The translations under genes were made by a program, and so were the position numbers. From Adineta steineri (taxonomy: Eukaryota > Rotifera > Eurotatoria > Adinetida > Adinetidae), in the NCBI GenBank assembly GCA_905250115.1, contig CAJNOI010000294.1:21631-85630 (forward strand): a DNA stretch of 64,000 nucleotides, written 5' to 3'. Under the pieces are notes generated by a model. The model saw only the letters and a program-made list of their open reading frames with translations. It did no database searches and was not told the origin of the DNA. Shown here piece after piece: positions 38,175 through 50,600 of this stretch. Within the stretch, counting starts at the first letter, position 1; the number at the start of each line of letters is the position of its first letter.

Positions 38175-38274
38175 NNNNNNNNNNNNNNNNNNNNNNNNNN
38201 NNNNNNNNNNNNNNNNNNNNNNNNNNNNNNNNNNNNNNNNNNNNNNNNNNNNNNNNNNNNNNNNNNNNNNNNNN
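38175..38274. other. Assembly gap (100 N)
   Basis: Second 100-N placeholder. It cuts the - strand receptor gene in an intron about 200 bp after its beta-sandwich exon. Confidence 0.95.
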
Positions 38275-38475
38275 TATGAAAATAAGTGTAAATAACTAGA
38301 GATATTACTTTCTCTCTCAGATACACTTACCGAAAGTGACTGGAAGTGATATGAATCTTAGTCTTTATCGAACAGAAATATCTGTATATCATTTTATAGA
38401 TTGAGTTTATCTACATTTTTTATCGATTATGAGTATGTGTAATTGATTATCTATTCAAACACTATAGATACTTAC

Positions 38476-41394
38476 CGATTCTATTGAAATCGACATAGCT
38501 TCGACCAGATACTTGAATCGAAACATTACCTGTTACGTTTAGAGCAGATGTTGTCATAACGAAAGCATATATCATGTTGGCTTGAAGAACAGTTGTGACT
38601 TTAAATTGGCCATGATTACCAGAGTCTCCACTATGGATCAGCACATTTTTGGACACATCGAACGGATTGAATTCATTTGTGTAGATATAAGCATACATGG
38701 TATTCATCTCGCTGTTGATTAGAAAAGTATAATAGCCAGTTACAGTGACATTCATTTGTATCACTTCATAATACGAATCTAACTCTGAACAATCTTGAAA
38801 ATAATTTGAACTATTTGGTGTCAACGATGATGTATACATTGATTCTATTAGTAATGAGTTATCTATTGAATGAAAAAAATCAATGAATATTTGCATTTAG
38901 AATAAAGAAAAAAAATGATTGTGCGTATTCTTAGTTTGATTTTCACTCTGCTTACTAATAAGAGCTGAATCGTTTATTCTAGAGCAACGTTTTTTAATAG
39001 AAAAATCTTGAGGAATGGGTGTGCGCCTTGTTCATATCTCACATCCACAGCCTCATACCTTCATACCCACACCCACATCCGCCCCTGCGTATCTTACTTT
39101 TTCTGTTACGATCTTCTGTAAAACAGTATTTCCGAACATCCCTAATAACCTTCAAAAATAAAATTTATTTTCGAACTCCCGGTATAAATCTCTAAAAAAG
39201 TTACTCTAACGAACTTTAATGAAAACTCGCCAAAAAACGTTTTTGATTCTGAACACCTGGTCATGCGGTCAGGTGTCCGTAAAAGGTAGTACGGAACGTC
39301 ATACACCCTTTTATTCGATCATTCTAGACTTACCACATGATTCTTCGATATATCGAAATTTTTGAATTCGAGAATTTTCTCGATCAGTAACAAACATGTT
39401 TCCAGAATGATCGAAACTAAAACTAAACGGATTATTCAATTGATTCGATTGTGAACCATCTCCATAACATCCAACTAAACATCGAAAACCACTCAAGTCC
39501 GAACCAACAATGCGATGATTGAATCGATCCACAATGAATAAGTACTTCTCAGCATCTAATATAATTCCACTTGGACAGTTAAGTTCAATTGTTGGATTTA
39601 GTGATGTACTTCCAACTACTGTAGTACCATTTGATTCATCCGACTGAAACAATTGAACTCGATCATTTCCACATTCTGTCACATATAAATCCAAATTCAC
39701 ATCAACAAAAATTCCAAGAGGACCATCGAGTTGATTGGAGTCTGATCCTCCAATACCTGTTCCAGCAGCAACACGATTTAAAGTAAAAAAAAAAATCATT
39801 TAATGATCTTTTCACTACTTGATCATGAACGTACATTGAACAAAAAAGAGTGTCATTGATAGCGACAAACAAACCATAACATTCTGAACTTACATTCATC
39901 ACCGTGACAAAGTTATTTGTTTCTGCACTCCATTTTTGCACTCGACTATTATCATCTCCATCATCAATATAAATATCACCATTCGATGTCACGAAAATAG
40001 AATAAGGATTTGTAAAATTACCGGAAATGATCTTTGTTGGATTGACACTCTCTCCTTCCCATATTACAATTTTGTTATTTTCTTTATTAGCGACATAGAT
40101 TGTGTTGTTTGTGTTCACAAAAATGGCGATAGGATTTTGACCAACAATCGATTCATCAACAATGGTAATTCCATTGGAATCCCAAATGGCTGTTGGACAA
40201 AACTTTGGTTGATTGAATGAAAGAGCTAAAAACGAGAAAAATAGAAAACATATTAGACAAGAACTGTAAACGACATGAAGTTGTTAATTTATGTTTTTTC
40301 TTGTAAATATTCATTGAAATTAACTTTGAAAAGATTTCTATGATTGTTCTTATATTTTCTTAGATGATTTGTAAACATCATGACTTATAGAAGGCTGAAT
40401 TCATTGAAGAAAATAAATTTTATTTATTAATTTTTTTATTGTAAAAGAAAAATGATTATGTTCGATCAGTGAAAACAAAAGAAAAATAATCATAGGATTT
40501 TTATTTGTTCAACGAAAATGAATTCGAAGAAGAAAAAAAGAATTGTTTAGAATGAAAATGAGTTTATTGAAATTGATTCAGATCTAAACAAAATGCCTTT
40601 AATGAAATTCAAAATCAAGTCTCATTTTCATATGAAAAACATTGTGAATTTATTGATGTTAAATCATTTTAATTGAATATCATCATCTTTGTTGACGATC
40701 TATATTCATTCAATGCCACCGTTATTGCCAGTCATAAAAGCCCACTAAATATCATCACCATCTATATTCTCAGTCAGTTTTCCCCCTAAATCTTGCCTTC
40801 ATCCATCCACATTCGAAAAAAATCTGTAAAGCTATTCAATATTCGTGAGAAGGGTAAATTTATGAAAGTCATCGAAACTGTGACGATTTTATATTATATT
40901 CTATAGTATAGACTTTGGAAATAGTTTTAGATACAAAATCAAAAGCTTCATCATGGTTTTTACTATGAAATAAGATGCCATATCTAGAAACAACCGATCA
41001 GTCTATTTGCTTTTTTAAATGAACGATTCAAAGATTTTTTCAATGTGGCATACATATGACTCATATTTCGTCACTGCTAGATATGGCAACATTTTATAAT
41101 TTCAACGGAGTCTAACAACAAAGTCAATCGCTGTAGCGAGACACATTCTCTGAATGAGTTAGGCCGGAATCTAGAAGATATGAGAACCATCATTTTTGAA
41201 TATATAATAGTAATTCCTGTCAAATTCTATAATCTATTATTTCACTTCCTTTTGTTCAACTAAAACTCTAGCGAATAATGTCATTTGTGCAATGGTTGAT
41301 CTTGAGTATGTGATAAATAAAAGTATTTACCTGATGTTTCATTGTTGAGAATGAACAAAAGTATAATGATAAATATGTAGATATTCCACATCAT
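38476..41394 (-). CDS. Modular receptor, 5' part: signal peptide, NHL repeats, beta-sandwich exon
   Basis: Exon 1 (41394-41331) encodes a signal peptide (MMWNIYIFIIILLFILNN). Exon 2 (40225-39334) encodes NHL/beta-propeller repeats, with boxes such as PLGIFVDVNLDLYVTECGND, PSGIILDAEKYLFIVDRFNH and NPFSFSFDHSGNMFVTDREN. Exon 3 (38862-38476, 387 nt) encodes a beta-sandwich module like those at 25.4-27.1 kb. All introns are phase 1. Exon 2 is 892 nt where phase requires a multiple of three, and its frame shifts within a run of 11 A (39785-39795). One A fewer restores it, so a homopolymer sequencing error is likely. The 3' part is missing at the gap. The complete protein would be an NHL-ectodomain 7TM receptor if joined to the 25434-28614 exons. 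Confidence 0.75.
39010..39090. repeat. GT/CA hairpin motif in receptor intron
   Basis: GAATGGGTGTGCGCC on the left and CATACCCACACCCACATCC on the right form an imperfect inverted pair in the intron between the NHL and beta-sandwich exons. Confidence 0.45.
40974..41088. repeat. 12-bp inverted repeat in receptor intron 1
   Basis: TGCCATATCTAG and CTAGATATGGCA are perfect inverse copies about 90 bp apart inside the 1.1-kb first intron (40226-41330). This could be a small element with terminal inverted repeats. The remainder of the intron shows nothing. Confidence 0.4.
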
Positions 41395-42572
41395 TTAACA
41401 AGAGTTTTTTTAATAAATTAATTCACCAATAAAATAATTATCTTCTTCTTTGTCTTCGATAGAAACAAAATGACACTCGTTGTAGATTTTCTCTCTAGTT
41501 ATATATCTCTCTTTTTCTCTCGTTTATTTCTTCTCAGATAACATAAAGAGAAAAAATGGTGTTCTAGAGAAGGCTTTGTTCGTCGTAGGTAAGATAAAAA
41601 TTGATTTTGGATTAGATTAATGGACAAAATTCATGATTTAGTTTCATATTTCTCATTGAGTCTCATTCGTTTCCAAATTCGAAAATACAGTGGAATTTAA
41701 ATTCAACATGATTCTTTTCTCTTTTTTTTTGATTTTATAGAAAATCTTTGATTTTAGTGAAGAAGAACGTGATAAAGAGAATTGATCAAAATCTGCATTA
41801 ATCATCGGACATGTTTTAGCTAAAAACAAGATATCAACTATCATCGTCAATAAATGATTGACGTCAATGAATAAGTCATGATTAGTTTCATGTCTCTTTT
41901 TTATTTGAGTTTGTTAAATAATCTGCTTTGTCAGGATTCACTTTTAATCACGTTCTCTGTTTCTCTATGCGTAATAAATATTTTAATGGAAAATTTTCTT
42001 CTTTAAGTATTTTGATCTGCTTTAGAATAAAAACTCATCCGATATATGAAACACTGAATTGTTCGTCACGATGTTATGGATTTTTCTTACAGACATCAAA
42101 AAGATGCATGAATTCACCTCGAAATTCAATATATATAAAAGCAAAACTCTGAAATTGGAGGAATAGATTTTATGAAGTAGTAGGAAACGTTCTGTTCAAA
42201 CATAATCAAACCGGTGAAACTCACATGACTTATCTGATATTCCTTCCGATCCATTTGGTAGCGACTAGTTGTCAATCAAGATGAACATCTCTTATTGAAA
42301 TTGATGGGTGTGGGTGCTAGGTGAATACAGTATCCATGCCCACACCTACTCACATCATGAACCGTCTATTTTTCGAAATCATTCCTGAAGATGAGAATGT
42401 GTACTTTCTTCTTTATCAGTATACATCCACCCTCAACATAAAATGTTATGAGAACAAATGATAATAATGTTGAAACATAAGTCAATCCTTACAACACAAT
42501 AAAATAATTTATTGACAAAAAATAAAACTCCAAATATTACTGTTAAAGTTAGATATATTTATACCTTTTTTT
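41395..42572. other. Spacer between two - strand receptor genes, with GT/CA hairpin
   Basis: Holds the NHL receptor's upstream region and the LDLa receptor's 3' flank. At 42303-42350, GATGGGTGTGGGTG and CCCACACCTACTCAC form a hairpin ~220 bp past the 7TM stop codon. No supported ORF. Confidence 0.5.
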
Positions 42573-43969
42573 CTAAGATGCAATGCGTAAACGTCGTTTT
42601 ATATTAGCTCGATATCCAACAATTGTTTTACGAAATTCCTTTTTATAATATTTTGATGGTAATACAAATACAATAAAAGTAAGCATTGCTGGAGCTAATG
42701 AAATAAAATATCCTGTAAGATATAACCATGAGTCATTACTTGACTGCATACATTTTGACATATAAGAAATTATTAAACGTGGTAAAGCAAGAATAACTAA
42801 TACAACAGGTGCAATAAATAAATGTTTATGTTCTCGATAATTTTCTTTTAAAATATCTCGAAAATTTCGTTGTCTTTGAATATTTAATTGTTGACGAGAT
42901 TTTTTTGTTATAAGAATAAAAGCTGAAATAAAATTAATTATAAATGGAGCAAAAAATTGAAATGTAGTTATAACGGAATTATAGATTTGTAAATTAGATG
43001 AATAATTAACAGCACACCAGATTCGTTTTTCATTTTTATCTTCATCAATTTCATCCACTAATTGTCGATAAAGAAGTTCATGAATAAATGTAAAAATATT
43101 AAAAATTAAAAGTAAAATAATAATAAATTTAGCTACTTTCTTGCTTTTCTGTTTATTAAAACGAGTACCTTTAATAACTGATATTGCTCTTTCACAAGCA
43201 ACATATGCATTTAACCATTGATCCATATGAATAAATATTCGAAGAAGATAATCTAATAACAAACATTGAATATTTAAAAATGATCGATTGGATATTTGAG
43301 ACATTTGTGCATAAATAAGAATCCAAAATTTTAACGCAAATAAAACTATTATCATTAATGTTGTTGTTGATGAACCAAATAGATATAAACCACAACCAAC
43401 TTCACATAGTTTTTTATTCTTGAATGTTATCATAGTAAATATTCCATTAACTAAACCTATTAGAATAAAAATAATATTAAATGCAATACTTGTTTTAATA
43501 ATATTTGGTTGATTTGTTAAACTAATTTATTATGTATTTTCTATAACATATATAATGAAATACATATTAATAAGTCATTCTCACAAGTAATACTCGTCTA
43601 AAAACTCGCTTACCTCTTTCTCATATAACACCAATGATGTAGTACAATCAAATTCATCTTCACCATCTACACAATTTGAAAAATGATCACAACGAGTATG
43701 TAAATTATTACATGGCCAAAATTCACATTCAGTCTCATCAGTTTCATTAATCAATTCTGGAAGTCTATTACAAATAGAATGAAATAAAATATTATATTTC
43801 TTTGGTTGAATACTGTGTTCATCGTTGTCACATAAATAATATATATATTCACCATCATGTGGAAATGGATGGTCATGGTTTATACTAGTTATCTGATCAT
43901 CACTATAACATTGAACTCCAGGATAATCTTTATCAGGTATATATAGATAATATATAGTTCCATTATTTT
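42573..43969 (-). CDS. LDLa-domain 7TM receptor (5' end not found)
   Basis: Exon A (43969-43585) encodes an extracellular segment ending in an LDL-receptor class A repeat (CEFWPCNNLHTRCDHFSNC, then VDGEDEFDC with the acidic Ca-binding motif). A 63-bp intron (donor GTGAGA) joins it in phase 2 to exon B (43521-42573), which encodes 315 aa with seven hydrophobic helices. It shares with the 28-kb receptor VGCG-YL, QWLNA-VA-ERA, FNKQKS, an EHKHL motif and the helix 6/7 LPRLI and FIVFVLPS-Y motifs. No signal peptide or upstream exon was found before 43969, where the acceptor lies soon after a T run in phase 1, so the 5' end is incomplete or lost. The frame is otherwise open. Confidence 0.72.
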
Positions 43970-44282
43970 CTTTACAATATCCGACAAAAAAAAAATAATC
44001 TTTATGTGGTACATGAAATTGTTAATATAATGAATCATATTATGTTTTGATAAATATAAACCGAAATATAGCATTTATCTAAATCAACATACGCTTGTTT
44101 GCTACTATTTTAGAACAACAAATGAAAAGTTCATATTTTAAGTCATATGAATTTTGAAATGAAAAATGAAAAGTTAACTATTTGAACATTTTCATATAAT
44201 CATCCTGTTGATTAAAAAGAAGATAATGATTATGTTCATATCTAACATTATTTTATTTAGTACAAAAAAAAATAACAAAAAG
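43970..44282. other. Short spacer
   Basis: Between the LDLa receptor exon and the PPR gene's stop codon. AT-rich; upstream exons of the receptor would be expected here but none could be supported. Confidence 0.4.
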
Positions 44283-47200
44283 CTAGAAGTGATCTTGACA
44301 TGAACATGATCCATTAGTGGAAAAATGATGAATACAATTGGCATCACGAACCACAATCTCTACTTGCCGTATTTTGGCAATTAATTTTGTAGCTTGATCT
44401 AAACAAAAAGAAATTGATAGATAAATAAAAATGATAGAAAAAAGTCATGTAACTTACGACAATCACCACAAACACGAAGATTTTTCGTGATTTGAATAAA
44501 GGATGGTTTTCTTCCTTCAATAAAATTGAAGGCAATAGCCAACCTTTCACTATGCGAACATAAAATAGATTCAACTGTTTCATGTTCGCGTATTGGACGA
44601 GTAATCCAACTTGCATCATGAACATGTCCATACTGGATTAGTTCAGCTGATATTCGTTGAGCTTCAGCATAAATTTCTTTTGATAGACGATGAGATTGAT
44701 CATGAGCTGTGAACTGCTAAAAATAATTCATAAACTGTTTTCTTTAGAATTTTATTTTTCTAAGAAAATTTTCTTACCACTACTTCTCCATTAACTTCAG
44801 TCCATGATAAACCTACTTTAACTTTATTTCCGAATTCTTTAATTCGATCGAATCGAATGGCTTGTGCTTCTTCGTGACGTCCTAGCGATGAGGATATGTT
44901 ACAAAGAAGAGTTGAAGCAGATATTAAAAGATTTTTTTCATTCGGAAATAGTAATTTCATTCGTTTATAAATTTCTTGTGATAAATGAAATTGTCGAGAA
45001 TTGCGTGCACCAGATAGAAGTGCCACTGGAATTAAAAATAAATTGCTAATTAAGAAAAAGAATTTCATATTGAAAACAGAAACACTTACTATACATTACT
45101 GAATGTGGTGCATTGCATTTTTCATAATCTTCGATTAGTTTTTGTGCTTCGTCAAGTAAAAACAGACGACTTAAACAATCAACCTTATTCATGAGTAAAT
45201 CTTTGTATTAAAGAGAAAATATCAAATAAACATACCATTGTAGTGATAACTTGCTCCGTTTTATGAGAAATTTCATTGAAAATTGAGTAAGCTTCATCGA
45301 GAAGGCCTGAATGTGAACATGCATTTAATATACAAATATATGAAATGTCATTGCGTAAATCATTAGGCATATTTCGATATAAATCAACAGCTTCAAACCC
45401 CATACGATTTTTTCCATATGCATTAACTTCAATGGCAAAATAGAAAAAATTGGGTAATTAAAAATAAAATAAAATCTATTTACTCATTGCATTGTATGTA
45501 ATCACATCAGGTTGATCAACTAATTCAAATATTTGTTGAGCATTTTCCACCAGACCAGCTTTTCCCTGTAATCAAACAAAAAAAATAATTATTCAGAAAA
45601 TCTTCACAATAAATACATACCCACATACTAATTAATGCACTATACATCTGTTGATTATTACATAAATATGATGGAATTTGACTAACAATTGATTCACATA
45701 TTGAACGGATACCAATTCGAGCACATGTATCAATCAATATGATTGAAATGATTTCATCGACTTTTATATCATTTTTTTCATTTCTTCTAAGAGTTTCAAA
45801 CTTTTTAATGGTTCATTATTTATATTATATCCTGTCATCATAGCACTATACGTAATAATATTTTTGTTCTTTATTGTTTCAAATAGATTTTCAGCATTTT
45901 GAACATCACCAAATTTCATTAGCATGTCTATCGCTGAAGTTTGAATATAACTGTCTTCTTTAAATTTCTTAGGCATTTCATCTAGAAGTTTTCTTCCAAT
46001 TTGTCTTGCTCGATCATTTAAGAGTTGAGCACATGCATTGAAAATAATCGTATAACTAATATTACTGAGATTTAATTCTGTTTGTTCATATAAATCTAAT
46101 ACTTTATCACACATGTTATTTAATGTATATCCTAAATTGAATTTTGTTAGGATTTAAAATTTATTCTAATCATTTACCTTTCATCATAGCGTTATAAGTG
46201 ACAATATCTCTGTTTTTGAGCTTTTCGAATAAGATCTCGGCATTTTGAACATCACCAAATTTCATTAGCATGTCTATTGCTGAAGTCTGAACATAACTAT
46301 TCTCTTTAAACTTCTTAGGCATTTCATCTAGAAGTTTTCTTCCAATTTGTCTTGCTCGATCATTTAAGAGTTGAGCACATGCATTGAAAATAATCGTATA
46401 ACTAATATTACTGTGATTTGATTCTATTTGTTCAAATAAATCCAATGCTTTGTCACACATATTATTTAATGTATATCCTAAATCGAATTTTGTTAGGATT
46501 TAAAATTTATTCTAATAATTTACCTTTCATCATAGCACCATAATTAATAATATTCTTATTCTTTATTTTATGAAAAAGATCTTCGGCACTTTTAACATCA
46601 CCAAATTTCATTAGCATAATTATTGCTGAATTAAGTAGAATACTATCGTTCAGAAACTTTTCTGACATTTCATTTAGAATTTTTTTTCCAGTTTGTTTTG
46701 CACGATCATTATTAAGTCGAGCACAAACATCAAATAACATAGTGAGCATAATCTCATTAGGTTGAATTTTAATTTCATCAAATAAATCAAGCACTCTATC
46801 TAACATATTATTTGAAATAAGACCTAAAAATAAGTTAATGAAGAATAACCAAATGACAGACAATATAAATAACCTTTAATCATAGTCGTATAGATATAAA
46901 TGGATTTATTGGTTATTTTCAAAAATAGACGATAAGCATTATTAATATCATGATGTTGTACTAAACATAAAAATATAAATGAAAAATTATTTATCATAAT
47001 TTATTTGTTAAGATTAATGTGAAATATTTTTATTGAATAAATTATTAAATTTTCTTCATAAAAGTTTGCTGGTTTAAATTAAGAATTTTAACAATTGTTC
47101 ATTATTTTTAATATTATTTCTAACGATAAAAATTAGTTAAAAAAACTCTGAAAAAATTTAACTTTTAGAAAAAAAATAATCTCTTCATATTGAACAATTC

Positions 47201-47627
47201 TGAAATACTTGAAGAATATCAACTATAAGGAAATTGTATTATAATGGTAAAATTATTTAAATATTCAATTAAATTGTGAACAGTTTAATTGAAAAATAAA
47301 ACACTCACTATATAATTGAATAAGTGATGTTTGTATATAAGGATTGTTAAGTGAATTTTGAGAAAGTTTTTGTTGAATATTAATAGCGCGTTGATACTCA
47401 TTTAAGTTAAGACAAGCTTTCAATGCCAAATCTATTTCAAGGTCTTTACATAAGTCAAATTTTTCATCAAAAATATCTATAGCCTTTTTATATTGTTTTG
47501 TATCAATAAGTTTTTTCATTATTGGATAGATATCTCTCGATGATGATGATGATGAAGAGATTGATAATGTTCTATATCTTTTCTCTGACACTGATAATAC
47601 ACGACGAAACATAAATAAACTATTCAT
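44283..47627 (-). CDS. DYW-type pentatricopeptide repeat protein (plant-like RNA-editing factor)
   Basis: Eleven exons: 47627-47309, 46960-46874, 46823-46524, 46477-46178, 46131-45621, 45565-45484, 45426-45236, 45183-45090, 45025-44778, 44716-44458, 44398-44283 (about 835 aa). The N-terminus is basic and Ser/Arg-rich (MFRRVLSVSEKRYRTLSISS), fitting mitochondrial import. PLS-type PPR repeats fill the middle, e.g. S motif KFGDVQNAEILFEKLKNRDI. Then come E/E+ motifs (GLSWTEVNGEVVQF, HRLSKEIYAE) and a DYW deaminase domain: HSERLAIAF, CGDCHQATKLIAKI (HxE...CxxC zinc site) and a NCIHHFSTNGSCSCQDHF terminus, DHF replacing DYW. In plants such proteins bind organelle RNA and deaminate C to U. One frameshift lies in a run of 7 T (45772-45778, exon 5); one more base restores the frame and every other phase fits, so it is probably a sequencing error. 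Confidence 0.9.
46131..46823 (-). repeat. Tandem exon-intron array in the PPR gene, period 346 bp
   Basis: Three successive exons start exactly 346 bp apart (46823, 46477, 46131). The first two are 300-nt exons followed by 46-bp introns. Exons 4 and 5 are nearly identical over most of 300 nt, including a stretch of about 100 identical bases, and their introns match too. Exon 3 has the same size but is more diverged. Each unit encodes about 100 residues, one P-L-S triplet. Confidence 0.85.
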
Positions 47628-50600
47628 AGTTAATATACTCTATAAAATAACCACAATATTCCTATCAAATAGATAAATCTATTCTGAATACATTTAATGT
47701 ATATATTAAGTTTTATAATTAGATTTTTCTATATAAACAGATTATATTACTTTAAATTTTTGTCAGGTATTTAATAAATGTATATCTAAATATTAATAAT
47801 TATATTATCTGATTGAGTAGAAATACTTTAGAACTTTATAGTGATTTTACTTAACCAATCGCATAAAATAGTCGTTTGTCAAGATTATATATAATGGGTA
47901 TCTAATATAAGGAGTTATCGATAGCTGTCGTTGGTTAACTATATTATGTCAGAGCTGTTTAAAACTCTTCTCTATTATTTACAGCCCACTGAAGTTACAG
48001 AAAATTCTCATTTTGTCCTACTGTCTTATCATGAACTAGTAATACACATTTTTGCACTAGCGTAATAGTTTTTGAAAAATAGAAATATATTTCACCAACA
48101 TTTTTGAGAGAAACTATTTGCACCTGTTTCTTATTTAATTGAATTTGTATTTAGCTATGTGACTTTTTTCAGTATAGAAACTAGAAAAATCTGAGTATTG
48201 TTGAAAAGATCAGAAATCTGTCAGCATTTTTTTATCCTGTATGTGATTATGAAAGAAAACTCGTTGCTTCAACATGTTGTCGAGTGGTTATATCGTATAA
48301 AAAATAACAAAGAACGAAGTAGTAAGTTTAAAAAGTTAAACCCCAGAACCAAAAGTATGACATTAATATATTTTTACGAAGAAAAATTGCCCATTTTGGA
48401 ATGAGAGTATCATGATGAAGATGTAGTTTCTAGGCTATGAAAGTTTTGGTCTATATTTTGAGGAACACAGACAACCACGACAGCTAAAAGAGAAGTTTCT
48501 TCTTTTGCTTCAGTATTCTCTAGGATATTATACTTGAAAATTTTGAGTATTATTTCAACGAATGAATCTTTACCATCTATCAATTTGCTATATGGTGTTT
48601 TTACTGAAAAAGTTTCTTTGAAAAGATTGAGCAAAAATTCAAATTTCATCTGTTGTCTGGCTTCTTTTTATTATTCATTCTATAGAAGTATCAATCGTTA
48701 TCCCTTCCTTGATATGTTTCTGAACCTCAAAAGTTTTCTCTTATTAACAGAAGAGATGGTATATATATATATATATATATATATATGAGTGATAATCGCA
48801 GCCATTGTACCGTTGTATCCTCGAAACAAAAATGCTTATAAGTGAGGTTCTGCTCGACCGATTTTAATAAATCTTTTTTTGTTTTATTGGTCTATATATG
48901 AACATTCATTTTTGAAAAAAATCAAGTTTTTATCTGTCTTAGTTTAGGAGATATCGATGCAACAGTACCAAAAATCCAGCTTTTCAGGACATATGCCGAT
49001 CAAAAATGCTTTTTTTTGAAATCTAGTTTTGGCTTTTGTAAACTATTATTTAATCAAACACTGTAGCGCTCGGCATGAACTTTCAGAATACTTCCTCAAT
49101 ATTTGTTTAAAATGACCCATGTTTTCAAAATCGCCAAGGTTTGGGCGATGAATTGCGATTTTCTAAAATATTGACGATTATATCGCCAGTAGGAAATGCT
49201 TATTTTGTCGAAATCATTACGAATCAAGACTTTTCGAAAAAAAATCGGCAAAAAGTCCTTAATTTTGGCGATTTTATCGCGATAGATCTCACAAGTAATC
49301 GGGTGCTAAATCGCGATTAAATCGTCGATTATCCCCGATTTTGTTGACATGGGGAGTTTTTATAAATAGAAATCATTGATAGAAGAGATGAAGACACTTC
49401 TTATTTTCGTGTAGACCGACATTAAAATGATTGGCTTGTCATTTTACGAAATTCGTTGCGAACGAATTTGATTCAGCATGAAAGAGGAAGCAAGGGAAAC
49501 TACTTTGACAGTTAAACGATATTAGTTTTTGAGGTCTTATCATTGTAAAAAGTCACTCAAACTACTAGGAAACACGGTTCTCACACAAAATATAGAGCGA
49601 CATTTCGAATTTTGTGATTGCTACAATCCTATGAAAAATAAACCGTTTGTTATAGAAATTTTATAGTTTTTGCATCTGAACGAGTGTTGTTACTAGCGGC
49701 GGAGCCAGGATTTCGTGCTAGGTGGGGCTCAGCCTATCAGTTTTCTGGAGTTCGATCTGGAGTAGAGCTAATATATTTTTTGTTACCTCAGAGGTAATGT
49801 AAGTATTTGAAAGAAGTAAAGTAGCTTTAGTTAATAATACTTCAGATAAAAAAGTAAATAGAAAAACTCAGACGATACGGAGTTTTTCTTGATAATAGTA
49901 ATCTAATCAGGGGCGGTTTCAATACTGCTGGAATTGACGACTACGAATTTGATAGTTCGTTAGGTATCTCCACAATTGAGAATATATCAGAGGTTCATTG
50001 CTCGAAGCACCAATACCATTCGGAATTGATTTTGCCCAAGGTTATACATGGAATAGCTAACGTGAAAGGAGGATATCAATTGTATTTTTCTTTATTTGAG
50101 TTTCAATTAGAGGTGACAATATGTTTAACGAAACAAGACTCACAGTAACATCATCTATAAATTAAGGGGGAGATGGAGATGAAGCTGAAAATATCGCGTG
50201 ATGAATAGTTGAGTCAGAGACGATGTATTAATAAATAGTTTAATATTTTTTTATGTACCCATGTAAATCTTGGGCTCGTGAATCCAACGGTAATAAGATC
50301 AAATCCGTAGGCTTTTAGTTTAATTTTCCAGGAGAAGAACTTATACTTATCAGAGGGAGATTCATGTAACTGATAGATATTAAATTTTAATTTTTGTTGC
50401 AGATGGGATCTATATATAACTGAATAAAATAGAAAAAAACCGTGATACCTCAAAATAAAACAGACGAAAAGAAAAATACGTAGACTATAACAAGGGAAGA
50501 GAAACGTGTGGAAAATGCCTCAAAATGAAGGAAAGAAAAGAGATATGTTTATTCAACGTGCTATTTATGTATCTCAGCAGAACAGAAGAAAGAGAGAGAA

